Shown here: positions 10,706 to 23,274 of the stretch, in pieces | How positions within the stretch are numbered: the stretch's first letter is position 1 | Layout: each line of letters begins with the position of its first letter | From: Polyodon spathula | Taxonomy: Eukaryota; Chordata; Actinopteri; Acipenseriformes; Polyodontidae | DNA length: 64,000 bases | Direction of reading: 5' to 3' | Assembly: GCF_017654505.1 (NCBI RefSeq) | Contig: NC_054543.1 | Span: 21,650,976-21,714,975 of the forward strand | The notes under the pieces: model-generated | The model's database searches: none | What the model was told of the DNA's origin: nothing | Seen by the model: the letters and a program-made list of their open reading frames with translations, nothing else | Position numbers and translations under genes: made by a program

Positions 10706-11070
10706 CTAAAAGGAGGAAACCTTCGGTGGCCTGGGCAGAAAGGTCGTCCCCACTCTGGACATACTAGCAATGGACTGATGGGCAGGTTCTTTTTCGGCTG
10801 GTGAAGAACGAATGTAAGCTTCAACTGCTGATGCGGTCCAGTGTCCCATATTTTTGATTAGATGCTGGTTAATCTTTGCTCCTGCTGCTGAAGTGGTTGC
10901 TCTGATTCTGAATGAATGCCAAGTGTAGAATTGCGGGGGAAGACCTGCTCTGGAAAACAAAGCAAAGAGCTGAGAAGAAAACCAATGCCTTGAAACAACA
11001 GACCCTCTTGCATTGATAATAGAGGATTGGAAAGAGATTTAGGTTTACATTCTAGAATGTATTTCAGCAT
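10706..11070 (-). pseudogene. DIRS-like tyrosine recombinase, C-terminal part
   Basis: The frame reads PQFYTWHSFRIRATTSAAGA then HLIKNMGHWTASAVEAYIRS. This carries the His-x-x-Arg motif (HSFR) and the Tyr nucleophile (EAYIR) spaced as in tyrosine recombinases that integrate DIRS/Ngaro elements as circles. Upstream catalytic parts were not found in one frame. Confidence 0.75.
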
Positions 11071-11427
11071 AGAATATGGTCATACGGAAGAGTCAATTTT
11101 GAAAGTTGAATACCAGTCTTTGCCGAAGCTGATCAGTTTTTGAAATGCGTAGGAAGAGAATAAAATGAGAACTTAGAATATGAGTAAGGTCGCTGCAGCA
11201 AATACCCAGGAGTAGGAAAACGAAATAGAAGGGAATATTTTCAGAGCATCTCAAAAAACCAAAAAAATGCAGTAAGACAAAACTTCCATGGTTAGGTCCT
11301 CAGTTGGAGAAAAACAGCCTTGTCAGAGAATTGAGATCATACTGTCAAGAATGACAGAGATAGGCAGGCAAGTGGTTGAAACAGCCATCAAGCTCTTGGA
11401 AATTCCTTGTGAAATGTGTTGAATTCT

Positions 11428-12220
11428 TCACAAATAGGATTTAATTGTAACTGGTGCCAGATGCAAAGAATCCTTTACATGAACTATAAAAGCCATGATC
11501 CGAATCCAAGAGATGTTGCGTCTGTAAAACAAAGCCATGTTGTGCGGTGCCGAGATGAAATAATCATAAAAACATGCATAAGCCGTTCCAGTGCTGAATA
11601 AGAGCAGACCACATTTTAATATCTTTCCTTGCTTCTGATGAAATATTAATGTAGGGGTCCAAGTTTTTTGCTGTTGATGCAAGAGCAAGTAGAGGAGATA
11701 TAAATGTCCTCCCTTGGGGAAATATGCGAATTGCAAAGTTGAAGTGACCCAGCACTGAAAGCAGAGCACGTTTTTTAATTGTTTTACTAATCTGAAAGTT
11801 CTGAATAAGAAATCTAATGCAATTCAGTTTAGACTCAGGGAGGCTGGCTTCGAATTTTTCCATGTCCAGAATGTTTCCATGAAATTTCAGAGTACAAAGG
11901 GGGCCGATTGTTTCTTCCTCTGAAGAGCGCCAACTTCTGAAAATAAACTCTTGCAATTAGTAACTGCTTCTACTGGTGGATCCGATGGAGGGGAGATCAA
12001 TAAAAAAGTCAAGTAGGTGAAGCAGAAATGGAACATGGTAGGCATTGAGAAGTATCCAGCATAATGCTTCAGACAGAGTGTCAAATATCTTTGGCAGCCG
12101 AAAATTAATTGGAGTGGCAAAGAAACTTACTTTCCCAGCATATACCAAACAGGTGGTGAAGAGAAGGATGGATTGGTATTATTTGAAATGCATCTGATAT
12201 ATCTGCTTTTGCTAACCCAG
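11428..12220 (-). pseudogene. DIRS-like reverse transcriptase and connection region, decayed
   Basis: Pieces read on the minus strand: KADISDAFQIIPIHPS (RT palm motif A, near 12170-12215), FDTLSEALCWILLN, HLLDFFID (motif C region, where one Asp of the expected DD pair appears lost), then KLNCIRFLIQNFQ, LLSVLGHFNFAIRIFPQGRT and ARKDIKMWSALIQHWNG, which match the region before RNase H in this order. The frame shifts several times. The gene continues upstream of the LTR insert near 13480-13530 (YYFGCNSIKLAG). Confidence 0.7.
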
Positions 12221-12224
12221 GAAC

Positions 12225-13465
12225 TGTCGGAACAATTCAATAATTGATAAATTAATATCTGCGTTGATTAGTTCAATAATAATATTTAAATTGTGTTTCA
12301 AACATCGAGGATTTACTATGAACACACATTCACTTGCAGACACAAGGAATGGTTAATCAATAGTATTATTTTATTAAGTACACAAATAATAAACAGAAAT
12401 CAGAAAAGTCAAAAAAGAAATCTTGTCTAAGCACAAAACACAATTCCAAAGCTCTCACTACATTCATGCTTGACTAGAAGGCAGCTGAAATGACACCGTC
12501 TGTCTCCACACAAACAGCAGCAGCAGGCAATAGCCTGTGATGAAGCTAGTCTCTCACTCACACATGCCCATGCACAGAGTACATCTGAGGTAAAGCAGAC
12601 AATCTTAATATCACATTAAGCTTATTAATGGTATACAGATTAAGTATATGGCAAGCTTACTTTTAAAGAAATTCTTCATAACAATGAGGTAGATTACTTA
12701 GTTACTTCAAGTTTCACTAAAAGTTATTTTCGCATGCAAAGTGTGCAAACTAAATCATTAATAGTTCAATTCTATGTGAATGTGTTACAATTAATTAATT
12801 CAGTTCCATGAAAGGAAAATGCAACTGGAATTATATGAGATGGTTTCTTGAAGCTTAGACTTTTGGTCCACTGGCTTGGAAACTCAATCTGTTGAAGTGT
12901 CCAGTACAAACTCTCCTCTCAGCAACAAAGTCTTCAATCCCACATTTGGCAACAATGTTTCAATTCGATAGAAACAAACAGCTGCAACAAAGTCTCCAGT
13001 CTTCGGTGTAGGATCCACAACAGCACCCGCCCGCTCTTTCCTCTTTGTTGAATCTTTAGCTAGCAAGGCAGTTTCTTTGGATACTGTGCGGTCTAGTTGT
13101 ACAGCAGAGTAACAGCACCCCTTGTTCAGCATTCAATGTGGAGCGCAATGTTCAATTCCTCTTTGATTTTTATAGTCTTTTTCACTATGTTGATTTACTC
13201 ATTTCCTTTTCCACCGGGACATCGCTAGTTTATGTCTTGCTTGAGTCAAAACGATTGTTGCACGCGTGAATTATCTGTACATAATTCAACTGTCCACTCA
13301 GCCTAATCTAGTTCAGGCGCCATTCCTCTAATCAGTAGGTCATATAGTTCATTCAGTATGTCTGCAAACCAGAGGCCCCTTTCAAGACACACAGTTTCAT
13401 TAATAAATTCAGTTCATTTCTAATACACGTTCATCTATTACCATATTCAGGGAATATGTCCTACA
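12225..13465 (-). mobile_element. putative solo LTR inside the DIRS-like RT
   Basis: Read on the minus strand the block starts TGTAGGACATATTCCC and ends TTGTTCCGACA, the TG...CA form of an LTR. It has a TATA-like ACTATAAAAAT (near 13165) and an AATAAA signal (near 12370) in the right order. It splits the DIRS-like RT coding sequence between SIKLAG and VPGLAKADIS. Flanks are GAAC and GACC, only a partial target duplication, so the exact borders are tentative. Confidence 0.55.
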
Positions 13466-13802
13466 GACCTGCTAATTTTATTGAATTGCATCCGAAATAG
13501 TAATGTAATTTAAAGAAAATTGATCTTGGGGAATAAGCGAGTTGATACAGCTAATGACTGAACCCCACTTTGCTGATAAATCAAGATGCCCCCTGCCCCC
13601 TGAAATGAGGAAGGAGGAGTTTGAGTGAGACCGGTTGAAAACCTATTTAATTCGTCAATTAAGTAATTGATGTCAGGATGATTTAATTTATTATATAATG
13701 CCGGAATGTTAATGGGAGTGGCGACTGAGCATCAAAGAAAGTCACTTGTGATTTAAAGGGCAGATTGAATTGGCATGAGCATCTCCACAAGTGCTGCACA
13801 TG

Positions 13803-14102
13803 TCAATGAAATTCCACTGCCTGTTTGAACAGAAACCGTGTTGAAGTTGTTGCAAATATGTCTTCCTCCTGCAAATCTAATTCGTGTCTGTATTTGTCTT
13901 GTCGTGTGGATTGATCAGGTAGAGCTGAGGAATGTATTGGATTGGGAAAGGAAGATCTGCTTAAATAATTAGCGGTGATACCAGGTGCTGTTTTAGAAGT
14001 AGATGCTATAGCAGCCTTAGGGCAGAGGGATTTTGAATGACCAGTGGAAGCGTAGACCCCATATGCGTTAGCTCTGAGGCCGCCGAAAATCCAGTTAAAC
14101 AA
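13803..14102 (-). pseudogene. possible gag remnant of the DIRS-like element
   Basis: The open frame contains STGHSKSLCPKAA, the tail of a cysteine/histidine knuckle, and lies upstream of the RT on the same strand, where a gag would be expected. The first cysteines of a knuckle are not visible. The assignment rests mainly on position. Confidence 0.35.
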
Positions 14103-14899
14103 ATCTGGATCTGGTTGAGCTCAACTGATCAGATGCCAATGTAGGTGCTGCTTTTGCCGAAAACGCTTTATGATATTCGAAGAACATAGTCCCTCCATAT
14201 CTGACAGACAATTCCACGATATAATACCTCTAATTAAGCTCTGCGGTTAGGACAAATGGAGCATAGAACATCTCTAAAATATGGATAAAGCAAGAGCAAA
14301 TTCCCCCAAATGTTAGATTTAAGTAATCTGAGATCTCTGGATTTTAATGTAATCGACAGATCTCCGCAATCCACTACTCTGATCTATGAATTCTGATGTC
14401 GCAATTAGTAAAGAAACAAAGGCTAATGGTCCTTGCCTTCAATTATTGCGTTGAATTTGCAGAGATATTGAATGCCGCTCAGCTGTGGTTGGGGAGGAGG
14501 AACTAAAGGAGTGGTGATGTTGAAGACGGGAGGATCTACTGGTACCAATGATAGAGCTGAACGACAAGTAACTGTAGCTGCAACTGCAGGAATAGAGTAA
14601 AAAACTGAAGTTTACTTCTCTTGTTCAATATTAGACACCATTTTACCTAAAATCACTCAGTTGGGTATTGACTGAAGATAATGAGTCAGCAAATGACTGC
14701 ACAAAAAAGATCTGTTGAAAAAAGGAAAATAGTACTTTTGTTGCATTGATCTGGCTGGAGCAGGTTGCTGCTGTTTTGAAGTGCTGGCTGTCGGGATGAA
14801 TTGTTCCGACGCAGGCTGCCTTCTGTCTGGTTGGGGCTGAGCATAGCTGGGAAGCTTTTTTAGGAGGGTTCTGAATCGCTACCTGCTGGAATCACATTT

Positions 14900-16260
14900 C
14901 TGTTTGTAAGAAGGGACTTTAAGTTTAAATTAAAGTTCAGCCCTTCCAGTATAGTCACTCTGGAGGTGCATCCTGAGCAAAGAGTTGTTTACAACACCAA
15001 AGATTAGCTCCTTGCAAAGCTGGAGTACAGAGGGAATCTTGGTTGGAAGGCAGCTGTTTGGATCTCACAGAGCCACAGAACAGACTGGAATGGAGGAGTG
15101 ATTTAAAGCTGCAGGAGAATGATCTGCTACAGACAAAATTCCTGGGAGTCCTTCGAGTCCGAAGAAAGTTGATGCGGGTATTATATGGTAATGCTTTTTA
15201 CTGGTTAAAGAGAAATCAATGGGTCTGGCAGTTCACTTTGGTTTATACCTGAACAAAAAAAAAAACAAGACAACTAGGTGACGGTGATGAAGGTTTAAAT
15301 AGAATAAATTTCATTGGTGGAAGAGGATACGGCGCACAGACCTAGTACCACCCCCTGAAGCACACTATAGGTTAATATTTATTTCTGCACTCCCGCGTTT
15401 CATGTTTTATAAAAATATTTAATACATACGGACAGAAAGGTACAAGAACACACAGCCCCATGTGTTACATGACTGGAGAAAATTACATTTTAAAAACCAA
15501 AAACCGCCAAAATGACTGCCGCAGGGGTTCTAGTGTTAACAGGACGTATATTTAACATGTGTTACTGTGCATTAAACCTGGGCTCCCCCTTAACTTTTTT
15601 CCCAGTTGCCCTGCAGGGTAACCAGAAAAAAAAAAAAAAATCCAGGTTGCCTGGAGTGAAATTTAGGTTGCCCAAAAAACAAACACATTGCTATTTTCTT
15701 AAAATGTATTTAACAAGCAGACACCCTTATCCAGGCCAACAAACATTGAACATTTCATTGTGATATACAGCATCACTTTCAGTCAGATATACATTGCATC
15801 AGTTCAGACTGTCACATAGTCTGGCCAATGAGCCCTTTCCCCTGCTCTCCACCATCTGTTCCACTTAATCTAGAATTTGCATTGCCGTTAAGCCTCATAC
15901 AAAATCACTGCATCCCTTTTACTGGCAGCCTGGGGCACAGCAGAGACTGAGGAGGTTGAGGGGATACAGTCCTCTTGTTGATTGCCAATGTCCTTTTTTT
16001 GGAAGGGGTGAATCCAATTGAAAAAGCCTTTTCTGGACCAGACAGTTTGTACAGATAACGATGAGAATGTTTTGTTTTAGTCAACGTTATGCACATCTAA
16101 TCGAATAAGATTGTCTAGGTGCAGAGCAAAAAAAGTAGCTGTATAAGTCAGCTTAAGTTTTGCTTTTATATTTACAGGTTCTGACAGGACAATGAACAAA
16201 ATTGTGGTTGCCCATTAGTGTTGAGCCCTGAAATAGGAAAAATAAATAAAATTAGCAGTT
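14900..16260. other. unassigned non-coding DNA
   Basis: Short open frames here show no recognisable domains. An A-run occurs at 15626-15640. Probably old repeat sequence. Confidence 0.4.
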
Positions 16261-16450
16261 GTAGCGTTCCCCCCCCCCCCACCCCTTGATTCAAGTGTTG
16301 CAAGACCGTAACTACAGACAATTTAAAACACTTGTAACTCAAGTTCAACAAATATTTTAAAAACTGTCAGCACGAAATCTAAGGAACAATTTATAACAGT
16401 TGATCTGAGGCTTACTATCACTTGCCACAAGTACTGGCCGTATAGCGGAA

Positions 16451-17403
16451 TCAGAACAAATTGCTGGTTACTTGTCCAGTTGAAGTACTCAAAGTAGAAG
16501 GGATAAGAGCACTTTCAGTAGCAATATCAACAACAGTGGAAAAAGAGAGTGCCATCCTTTCTGAAGCAATTGCAGGACATCCCCACTGAAATAGCCTCAC
16601 TGTGGGGCCTTGACTGAGGGGAAAAAGACAAGACATTAGTAAATTATGATGAAGCACCCTCTCATCACCAACCCTGTCTTCCGTTTTAAGAATATACACC
16701 GGTAGGTCTGAATTTAGCGGTTTTACAATTTAGTATGGTTCTACCTCCCATCTATCAACTAGTTTCCCCTTCCCTCTGAGGCGTTTATTCCTTACCGACA
16801 GCCTCTGTCCTAGTAACAGTGGATCACTACGAGCTTTATCAAATTGCTGCTTCTGTGCATTAGCAGCTTGTTCCGATAAGCATAGCAACATCAAGCATAA
16901 CACAACCTTTTACCCACCCATCCACAGTTTGCCGCTCCCTGGAAAATTCAAAGATCAAATCAATTGGTAGATGAGCGTACCTTCCAAACATCAAATAAAA
17001 AAAGGGAGTAAAACTGTAGATGCATTAACAATAATGCATTATTGTTAGCATGTACCATCTCAAAGACAAAGTCAGACTACCTATACCTTTTCTCCCTCCC
17101 CAATGTGCCTAACATGCACAGCAAAGTTCATTTGAAACACTCATTGTCCATTCGTAGCAGGACAGTATGTGTTCGTATATAATTTCTTAATGCCATACAA
17201 GGCCATACTTTCATGACTCAAAATTCAAAGTGTGGACCTCGTTCAGAATGGAATTGTAAGGGGTAGCCATAATGCAAGATTAAATTCTGCCAAAGGGCCC
17301 TGGCCGTCATGACTGCAGTCTGGTCTCTAGTAGATAGAGCATATCCTGCAAAATGATCAGCAAGTACCAAAATATGTTCATGGCCACTAGTTGTTTTTTC
17401 CAA
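16451..17403 (-). pseudogene. Gypsy integrase, core and C-terminal region, decayed
   Basis: The core reads MEKTTSGHEHILVLADHFAG, ARALWQNLILHYGYPL and FHSERGPHFE. The Asp of LVLADHF is kept, but FHSERG has Glu where integrases have the second catalytic Asp. Downstream, RSDPLLLGQRLSVRNKRLRG and DRWEVEPY (near 16740-16850) and VYILKTEDRVGDERVLHHNL (near 16640) match the C-terminal region of fish Gypsy integrases. Frames are broken between these blocks. Confidence 0.7.
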
Positions 17404-18110
17404 GGCAAGAAAGTCAGTCCAAAATGACCAGCAAGACCATGCAACTGTCCCAATACAAAAAAGGTCTTGATTTTATGGGCAGTACAGCCTGCTGTACTAC
17501 AAGTGTCTGTGGGTCTTTATACCTCCTACATAATAACCCTTCTCATGTGCAATTTCTTCCACTGCTTCAATGGCCAACGATCTTCCAAAGACTGAACATC
17601 TCTCTTGCCAATTGGGAGCTGTTCATCTTGCTTTAAAATGCAGCAATGTACTCACCCCCATGTCTTCTTGTTGTGCCTGCTTTCATCCACCTTCCAGAAA
17701 GATATTGAACACCTATCCTTCCTGTGGTGTCTGCCAAGCAGCCTCGTCCACCTCCTCTGCTGGAACTACCTGTAAACATGCTTGTACCACCTGTTGATGG
17801 ATGCCAACCTGTACTTGCGCAACTGCAAGATCTTCATCTTGACTGTTGTAATCTTGCACCTGGATTCATCTAGAAAGTGTGACCGCATTGCTGTTCATCT
17901 CTCTGGCTCTCAAATTGGTAGTTTGACAACTGAGCCACCCACCGCTGCTCCAGTGCCCCCAACCTAGCTGTGTTCATATGTCCAAGAGGGTTATTATCAA
18001 TGTGCACTACAAAGGGTGATGCAGCCAAATACTCCTTGAAATTCTGCGACAGCCCACTTTAAAGCCAAAAACAATTAACGTCATTACGTTCAGAAGGGTG
18101 CAGACTTCGG

Positions 18111-19010
18111 CTACCATATGCAATTACCCTCTTTACCTTCTTGCATTTGGGATAGAACAGCTCCCACTCTAACCTTACTAGCATCTGTAAAAACAAATGG
18201 TTTCCCATAATCAGCACAAGCTAATATATAGCCCCCACCCCCCACCACCACCAAAAACTGACCTTCAAGTGTTCTTGTTCCACCTCCAGGTAGCAGCTGG
18301 TTTCTTGGAGTCTTGTCACTTTTGGTTTGATGTCCCCTAAAGTAAATTATGCAAGGGGGCTGCAATCTTAGCAAAATCAGTAATGAATTGTCGATCACAG
18401 CCAACCATTGATAAAATATCTTGGTTCTTTCACGTTGGAGGGTGCTTTCCACTCTTTGATCGCTCGTGTTCTTAGGGTCTGGCTCGATTCTTTGTTCAGA
18501 GACCATATGTTCCAAGTAGCTCACCTTTTTCTGGAACAAATGATACTTTGCAGGTTTTAGCTTTAAGCCATGTTTCTTTAAAATGTTCAAAACACCAGGT
18601 CTAAGCTGCTCAAATGGCCGTCAATCACAGGAAAAACAAACAAACAATCTAGGTACAAACAGCAGAGTATCAGTTTTGATCTCCCAAACATCGCTCAATT
18701 AGTCTCTGAAAAGTCCAGGTGCATTACACAGCCCAAAGGGTATGCACTTGAATTCATACAGCCCCTTGGGTGTAATAAAGGCAGTTTAGCTTGATCATCA
18801 GGATGCATTTTAACCAACCATTAACCAGAAGCCAAATCCAAAAGTAAACAATATTTTACATTTTTTCTCAAAAAGTAGGCCAGGACTCTTCAAACCTGGA
18901 CAAGGGATAGGCATCTTTGCAGGTTTGGGCATTTAGTTTTCTATAATCTACATAACTGAACAGTATTATCTTTTGAACTAAAGCCAATCGGAGATGTCTA
19001 TGGACTACAG
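18111..19010 (-). pseudogene. Gypsy reverse transcriptase and RNase H, decayed
   Basis: Starting at the hAT junction, the translation gives SPIGFSSKD and VDYRKLNAQTCKDAYPLSR, the RT fingers. Then come KLKPAKYHLFQKKVSYLEHM (RT thumb side) and DYGKPFVFTDASKVRVGAVL (RNase H start with its first Asp). The palm with the YxDD motif is not readable in one frame. Several indels are present. Confidence 0.75.
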
Positions 19011-19480
19011 CAGGGGTCAGCAATGTTTTTGGGCAGAGTGCAAACAAACAAAAAGGGGGGGGCACATTAAGGCCTGTATAATTAAGGATCCCATCTACAT
19101 GAATTGTTTCTTACAATAAAAAAGAAATTTAAAACAGTACCAAAACTAAAACAACCAGTTACAACAAATAAATACTACAAAGAGAAACAAATATGCAGGG
19201 ACTGGGCTAAATGCTCACCAAACACAGAAGCCCAGTATTCACAGCCACAAAAATAAATAAAAAAATAACCATATCATTGAATACTGCAATGCAAAATTTA
19301 GCACCTACATAAACATGTAAAAATAATAATAAAAGTAGCTCCCATCCTTATCTGTGTCCTCTTTAGTGGCTTCCTTGGCCCTGTTTCTGACTGCTAAGTT
19401 TAGAAATGGGTGGTAGTTTGTTGTCAGACGCAAACATGCATCAGAATGGTCAGTGGTCAGACGGCTTCTAACTGGACTTA

Positions 19481-20978
19481 CACTGAACAAAAATATAAAT
19501 GCAACATGTTAAGTGTTGGTCCCATGTTTCATGAGCTGAAATAAAAGATCCCAGAAATTTTCCAAAAGCACAAAAAGCTTATTTCTCTCAAATTTTGTGC
19601 ACAAATTTGTTTACATCCCTGTAAGTGAGCATTTCTCCTTTGCCAAAATAATCCATCCACCTGACAGGTGTGGCATATCAAGAAGCTGGTTAAACAGCAT
19701 GATCATTACACAGGTGCACCTTGTGCTGGGGTCAATAAAATGCCATTCTAAAATGTCCAGTTTTGTCACACAACACAATGCCACAGATGTCTCAAGTTTT
19801 GAGGGAGTGTGCAATTGTCATGCTGACTGCAGGAATGTCCACCACAGCTGTTGCCAGAGAAGTGAATGTTCATTTCTCTACCATAAGCCGCCTCCAATGT
19901 CTTTTTGGAGAATTTGGCAGTACGTCCAACCGGCCTCACAACCGCAGACCATGTGTAACCACACCAGCCCAGGACCTCCACATCCGGCTTCTTCACCTGC
20001 AGGATCGTCTGAGACCAGCCACTCGGACAGCTGATGAAACTGTGGGTTTGCACAACCGAAGAATTTCTGCACAAACTATCAGAAACCGTCTCAGGGAAGC
20101 TCATCTGCGTGCTCGTCATCCTCACCAGGGTCTTGACCTGACTGCAGTTCAGCGTTGTAACCGACTTCAGTGGGCAAATGCTCGCCTTCGATGGACACTG
20201 ACATGCTGGAGAAGTGTGCTCTGTGTTCCCGGATGAATCCCGGTTTCAACTGTACCGTGCAGATGGCAGACAGCGTGTATGGTGTTGTGTGGGCAAGTGC
20301 TTTGCTGATGTCAACGTTGTGAACAGAGTGCCCCACAGTGGCGGTGGGGTGAAGGTATGGGCAGGTATAAGCTACGGACAATAAGCACAATTGCATTTTA
20401 TTGATGGCAATTTGAATGCACAGAGAACCGTGACGAGATCCTGAGGCCCACTGTCATTTCATTCATCTGCTGCCATCACCTCATGTTTCAGCATGATAAT
20501 GCACGGCCTCATGTCGGAAGGATCTGTACACAATTCCTGGAAGCTGAAAATGTCCCAGTTCTTCCATGGCCTGCACACTCACCAGACATGTCACCCATTG
20601 AGCATGTTTGGGATGCTCTGGATCGAAGTGTATGACAGCGTGTTCCAGTTCCCGCCAATATCCAGCAACTTCACACAGCCATTGAAGAGGAGTGGGACAA
20701 CATTCCACAGGCCACAATCAAGCCTGATCAACTCTATGCAAAGGAGATGTGTCGTGCTGCATGAGGGAAATGGTGGTCAAACAAGATACTGACTGGTTTT
20801 CTGATCCACGCTCTTTTTTTTTTTAAGGTATCTGTGACCAACAGATACATATCTATATTCCCAGTCATGTGAAATCCATACGGATTAATGAATGTATTCA
20901 ATTGACTGATTTCCTTATGAACTGTAACTCTGTAAAATCTTTGAAATTGTTGCATGTTGCGTTTATTTTTGTTCAGTG
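19481..20978 (+). mobile_element. Tc1/mariner element C, complete ends
   Basis: The 1,498-bp element begins CACTGAACAAAAATATAAAT and its other end, read on the opposite strand, is CACTGAACAAAAATAAACGC. TA flanks both ends (19479-19480, 20979-20980). It sits inside the C-terminal coding region of the hAT element, so it is younger than that element. Confidence 0.92.
19778..20764 (+). pseudogene. Tc1-type DDE transposase C, one frameshift and stops
   Basis: From MPQMSQVLRECAIVMLTAGM the N-terminal paired-like domain (TAVAREVNVHFSTISRL) and GRPR-like hinge are open to about 20230. A frameshift then leads into DESRFQLYRADGRQRVWC (first Asp), an in-frame TAA near 20386, FQHDNARPHVGRI (second Asp) and SPDMSPIEHVWDALD (Glu). 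The frame ends at CRAA-stop. All three catalytic residues remain, so decay is recent or modest. Confidence 0.88.
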
Positions 20979-22536
20979 TAGTATTGTTTTCAATTATGAA
21001 AACACCTGTTCACAGCGGTAAGTAGAACCAAAGGCCAACAAGCAAGGCAAAAGCTACTTTTTTTTATACAGGCGTACTTTGAAGAAAGGGAAGACCAACA
21101 TTCTGCAAACTTGACTTACCAGCCACTTTGCTCTTCAAGCTCACCTCGCAGTGACTCGAACTTGATATCCAGATTCAATCAGTTCCAATTCAAGTCGGTC
21201 AATGTTCATCCACTCAAAATACAGAAATTGCATGTTGCTTTTTTTTCGGGTCCTTTGTCTCGGAAGTCTTGGAATCGTCTTGAACTCATTTTCAAGCTGT
21301 CCCACGTAGTTGCATATATCCCCAGTGTTCACTTGATGCTCCTCTCCCACTGTGAAAACACATTCAAAGTAACGAAAGGCAGACGTTTTGAAAACCGAAA
21401 ATCTAGTCTGAAAACCGATAAATTAGCACAGAAACCTTTCCAGTCTTCATACAGCTGAAGTATGGTTCTCTGTTCCTTGTAGCTTAGTATTTTGTGTTGT
21501 TTAAAATGTGATGTCTGCCAGATCTGTAAATTTTGTTCATCACTTATCAGTAAGGTCTGCTTATTGTTGGACTATATATTGTTGGACCAAGAAAAGAGCT
21601 TGAGCACGTTATCAACTCAACCAGTGTAAATTACTGTGCAGCACTAGATCTCCATATGCAGAATCCATATCATTCAGAAGTTAACTGAATCTGTGCGTGT
21701 CAAAGAAGAGCGGGCAATCATTAATTATTTTAAAATCAGACAACAAGATCATAGCGCACAGGCTCATCTGATGAATGATGCAATGGAAACTCATAAGAGA
21801 ACGTCTGATCTCAGTTTAAATAAGTTTTATAAACCCAGCTGTTTTACCCACCACAGCAGGTGCACCATCAATGATAACAGAAAACTATACAGATCGACTT
21901 CTGTGAACGAGTCTTTGACAGCATTAAGTAGGTCTGTAGCATGCATATTACAAAGAAAGTAGTTCTTACTTTCCCATTGATAGAGAAGCAAACAATTAAA
22001 GCCAGATGGGGGTTTCATTCATGTCCGTTTTCATCCAGTGCAAGGCTCATCACATTACATGTTTGTAGGTCTTCCGTCATTTGTTTCCCCAACATCAGTT
22101 GACATTTCATCTATTTGCCTTTGAACAGTCCTGGCTGACAATGGCATTTCTTCAATAGCAGCAATGACGTCTTTCTTGTGCAAAAAGTTGTGAAATAGTT
22201 CCTCAGCAGCACAGTTTACGAAGGATTCCTTTATGTAGTCTCCATGCGTGAAACACTTGCCTTTCTGACAGCGCTGCAACGTAACTTGCCCGTGGAGGAA
22301 GTGCATTTTCAGTTACAAAAACTTAGAAAAGCTGTCTGTCTTTTTCAAAAGAATCAACTTTTCTAATGCACTCACATTTGCTTCGACTCCAGAAAATTTG
22401 GTTTCGTGCTTGGATGTGAAATGGCACTGGATGGTGGAAATACGAGATACCACACTTTCACGCAGCATAATCCATATACCTCTCTATGCTGGCTGAAACT
22501 TTTCAATATCTAATTTGTTTTACATTCCATAATTAA

Positions 22537-23111
22537 TCCTTTGCAGTCCTATGTCTGACAGGTCTGACATTACAATTTTCCCTTTCCAGTCTGACGTCCG
22601 ACATCAAAAAGATGTAAACAACAGGTCTCTAGTTTTTTTTTTTTTTTTCCCTCCGGAAAAAGCTGAGAAAACATTTCAATGGCGGATAGGAGCTGGGAAA
22701 AAAAGGTGTATCTGATAGACCCATGCACCAGAGATAAGACAGATATAAAGGAGATAGCTGCTTCTGCATCCAGCGCTCAAAGAATATCACGGACATTTGC
22801 AGAGTTTTTTGTGATGTTATAGTAATAAAATAATGACTTGAATGCATTGAAGAGTTAGGTGATATAATGAGTGATCAGGAGAGGATTTCTCAGTATGCAC
22901 GTCTATAAAGAGGTATGTGAAATACAGCGAACAAGGGGTGGGGCTTGGCTGGAGATACAGTAGAGTGTCCTTTCAGGATTCAGTGCCTTTTAAAACCCAT
23001 TTTACTCTGGGAAAAAAAAATTTTAAACAGCGTGTGTAAAATAAACAGCGCATGTGAAAATAAATTGGACTGACACACCTGACAAGCGCTGAATAAATGG
23101 ACCACAAAGGG
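22537..23111. mobile_element. piggyBac-type MITE copy 1
   Basis: A non-coding repeat that matches the copy at 26388-26874 over most of its length. It starts TCCTTTGCAGTCC and its other end reads CCCTTTGTGGTCC on the opposite strand. Flanks are TTAA (22533-22536) and CTAA (23112-23115), the latter one mutation from TTAA. The TTAA target and CCCTTTG ends fit piggyBac mobilisation. Confidence 0.75.
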
Positions 23112-23274
23112 CTAACTGAAAATGTTGAGGTAACCTTACATTTCCAGGAGGAACTTAATTTCCATTGGGTTCCAGAAGAGCCACACCATTTCCTTCCATC
23201 CTACGCTCTGACTACACAATGTTAGGTTATTACCATAACCCTGGTTCCCTGAAGAGAATGACAACAATTGCCAA

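Larger units (their letters stand above)
10690..14900 (-). mobile_element. DIRS-like tyrosine-recombinase retrotransposon, decayed
   Basis: On the minus strand the order is a possible gag remnant, reverse transcriptase, RNase H-linked region, then tyrosine recombinase, as in DIRS-order elements. The RT is interrupted by a putative 1.24-kb LTR (12225-13465). The protein is clearly different from the other DIRS elements at 23.2 and 30.7 kb, so it represents a separate lineage. Outer boundaries are uncertain because I could not find terminal repeats. Confidence 0.65.
19011..22420 (-). mobile_element. hAT-type element (Charlie/GTF2IRD2-like), interrupted by a Tc1
   Basis: The left end reads CAGGGGTCAGCAA, a typical hAT terminus, at the point where the Gypsy RT frame stops. 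Minus-strand transposase pieces follow on both sides of a Tc1 element: an N-terminal block near 22055-22306 (GKCFTHGDYIKESFVNCAAE, MPLSARTVQRQI), a middle block near 21830-22018, and the C-terminal dimerisation block YRCEQVFS (near 21000) and PVRSRLTTDHSDACLRLTTN (19380-19475). The right terminus was not found. The transposase is a pseudogene with many indels. Confidence 0.7.

Noticed and set aside
16255..16290. Full Gypsy LTR call from the TTGTAGCGT motif shared with 29822
   Set aside because: Only a short motif next to a C-run matches; the flanking sequences do not align by eye as paired LTRs.
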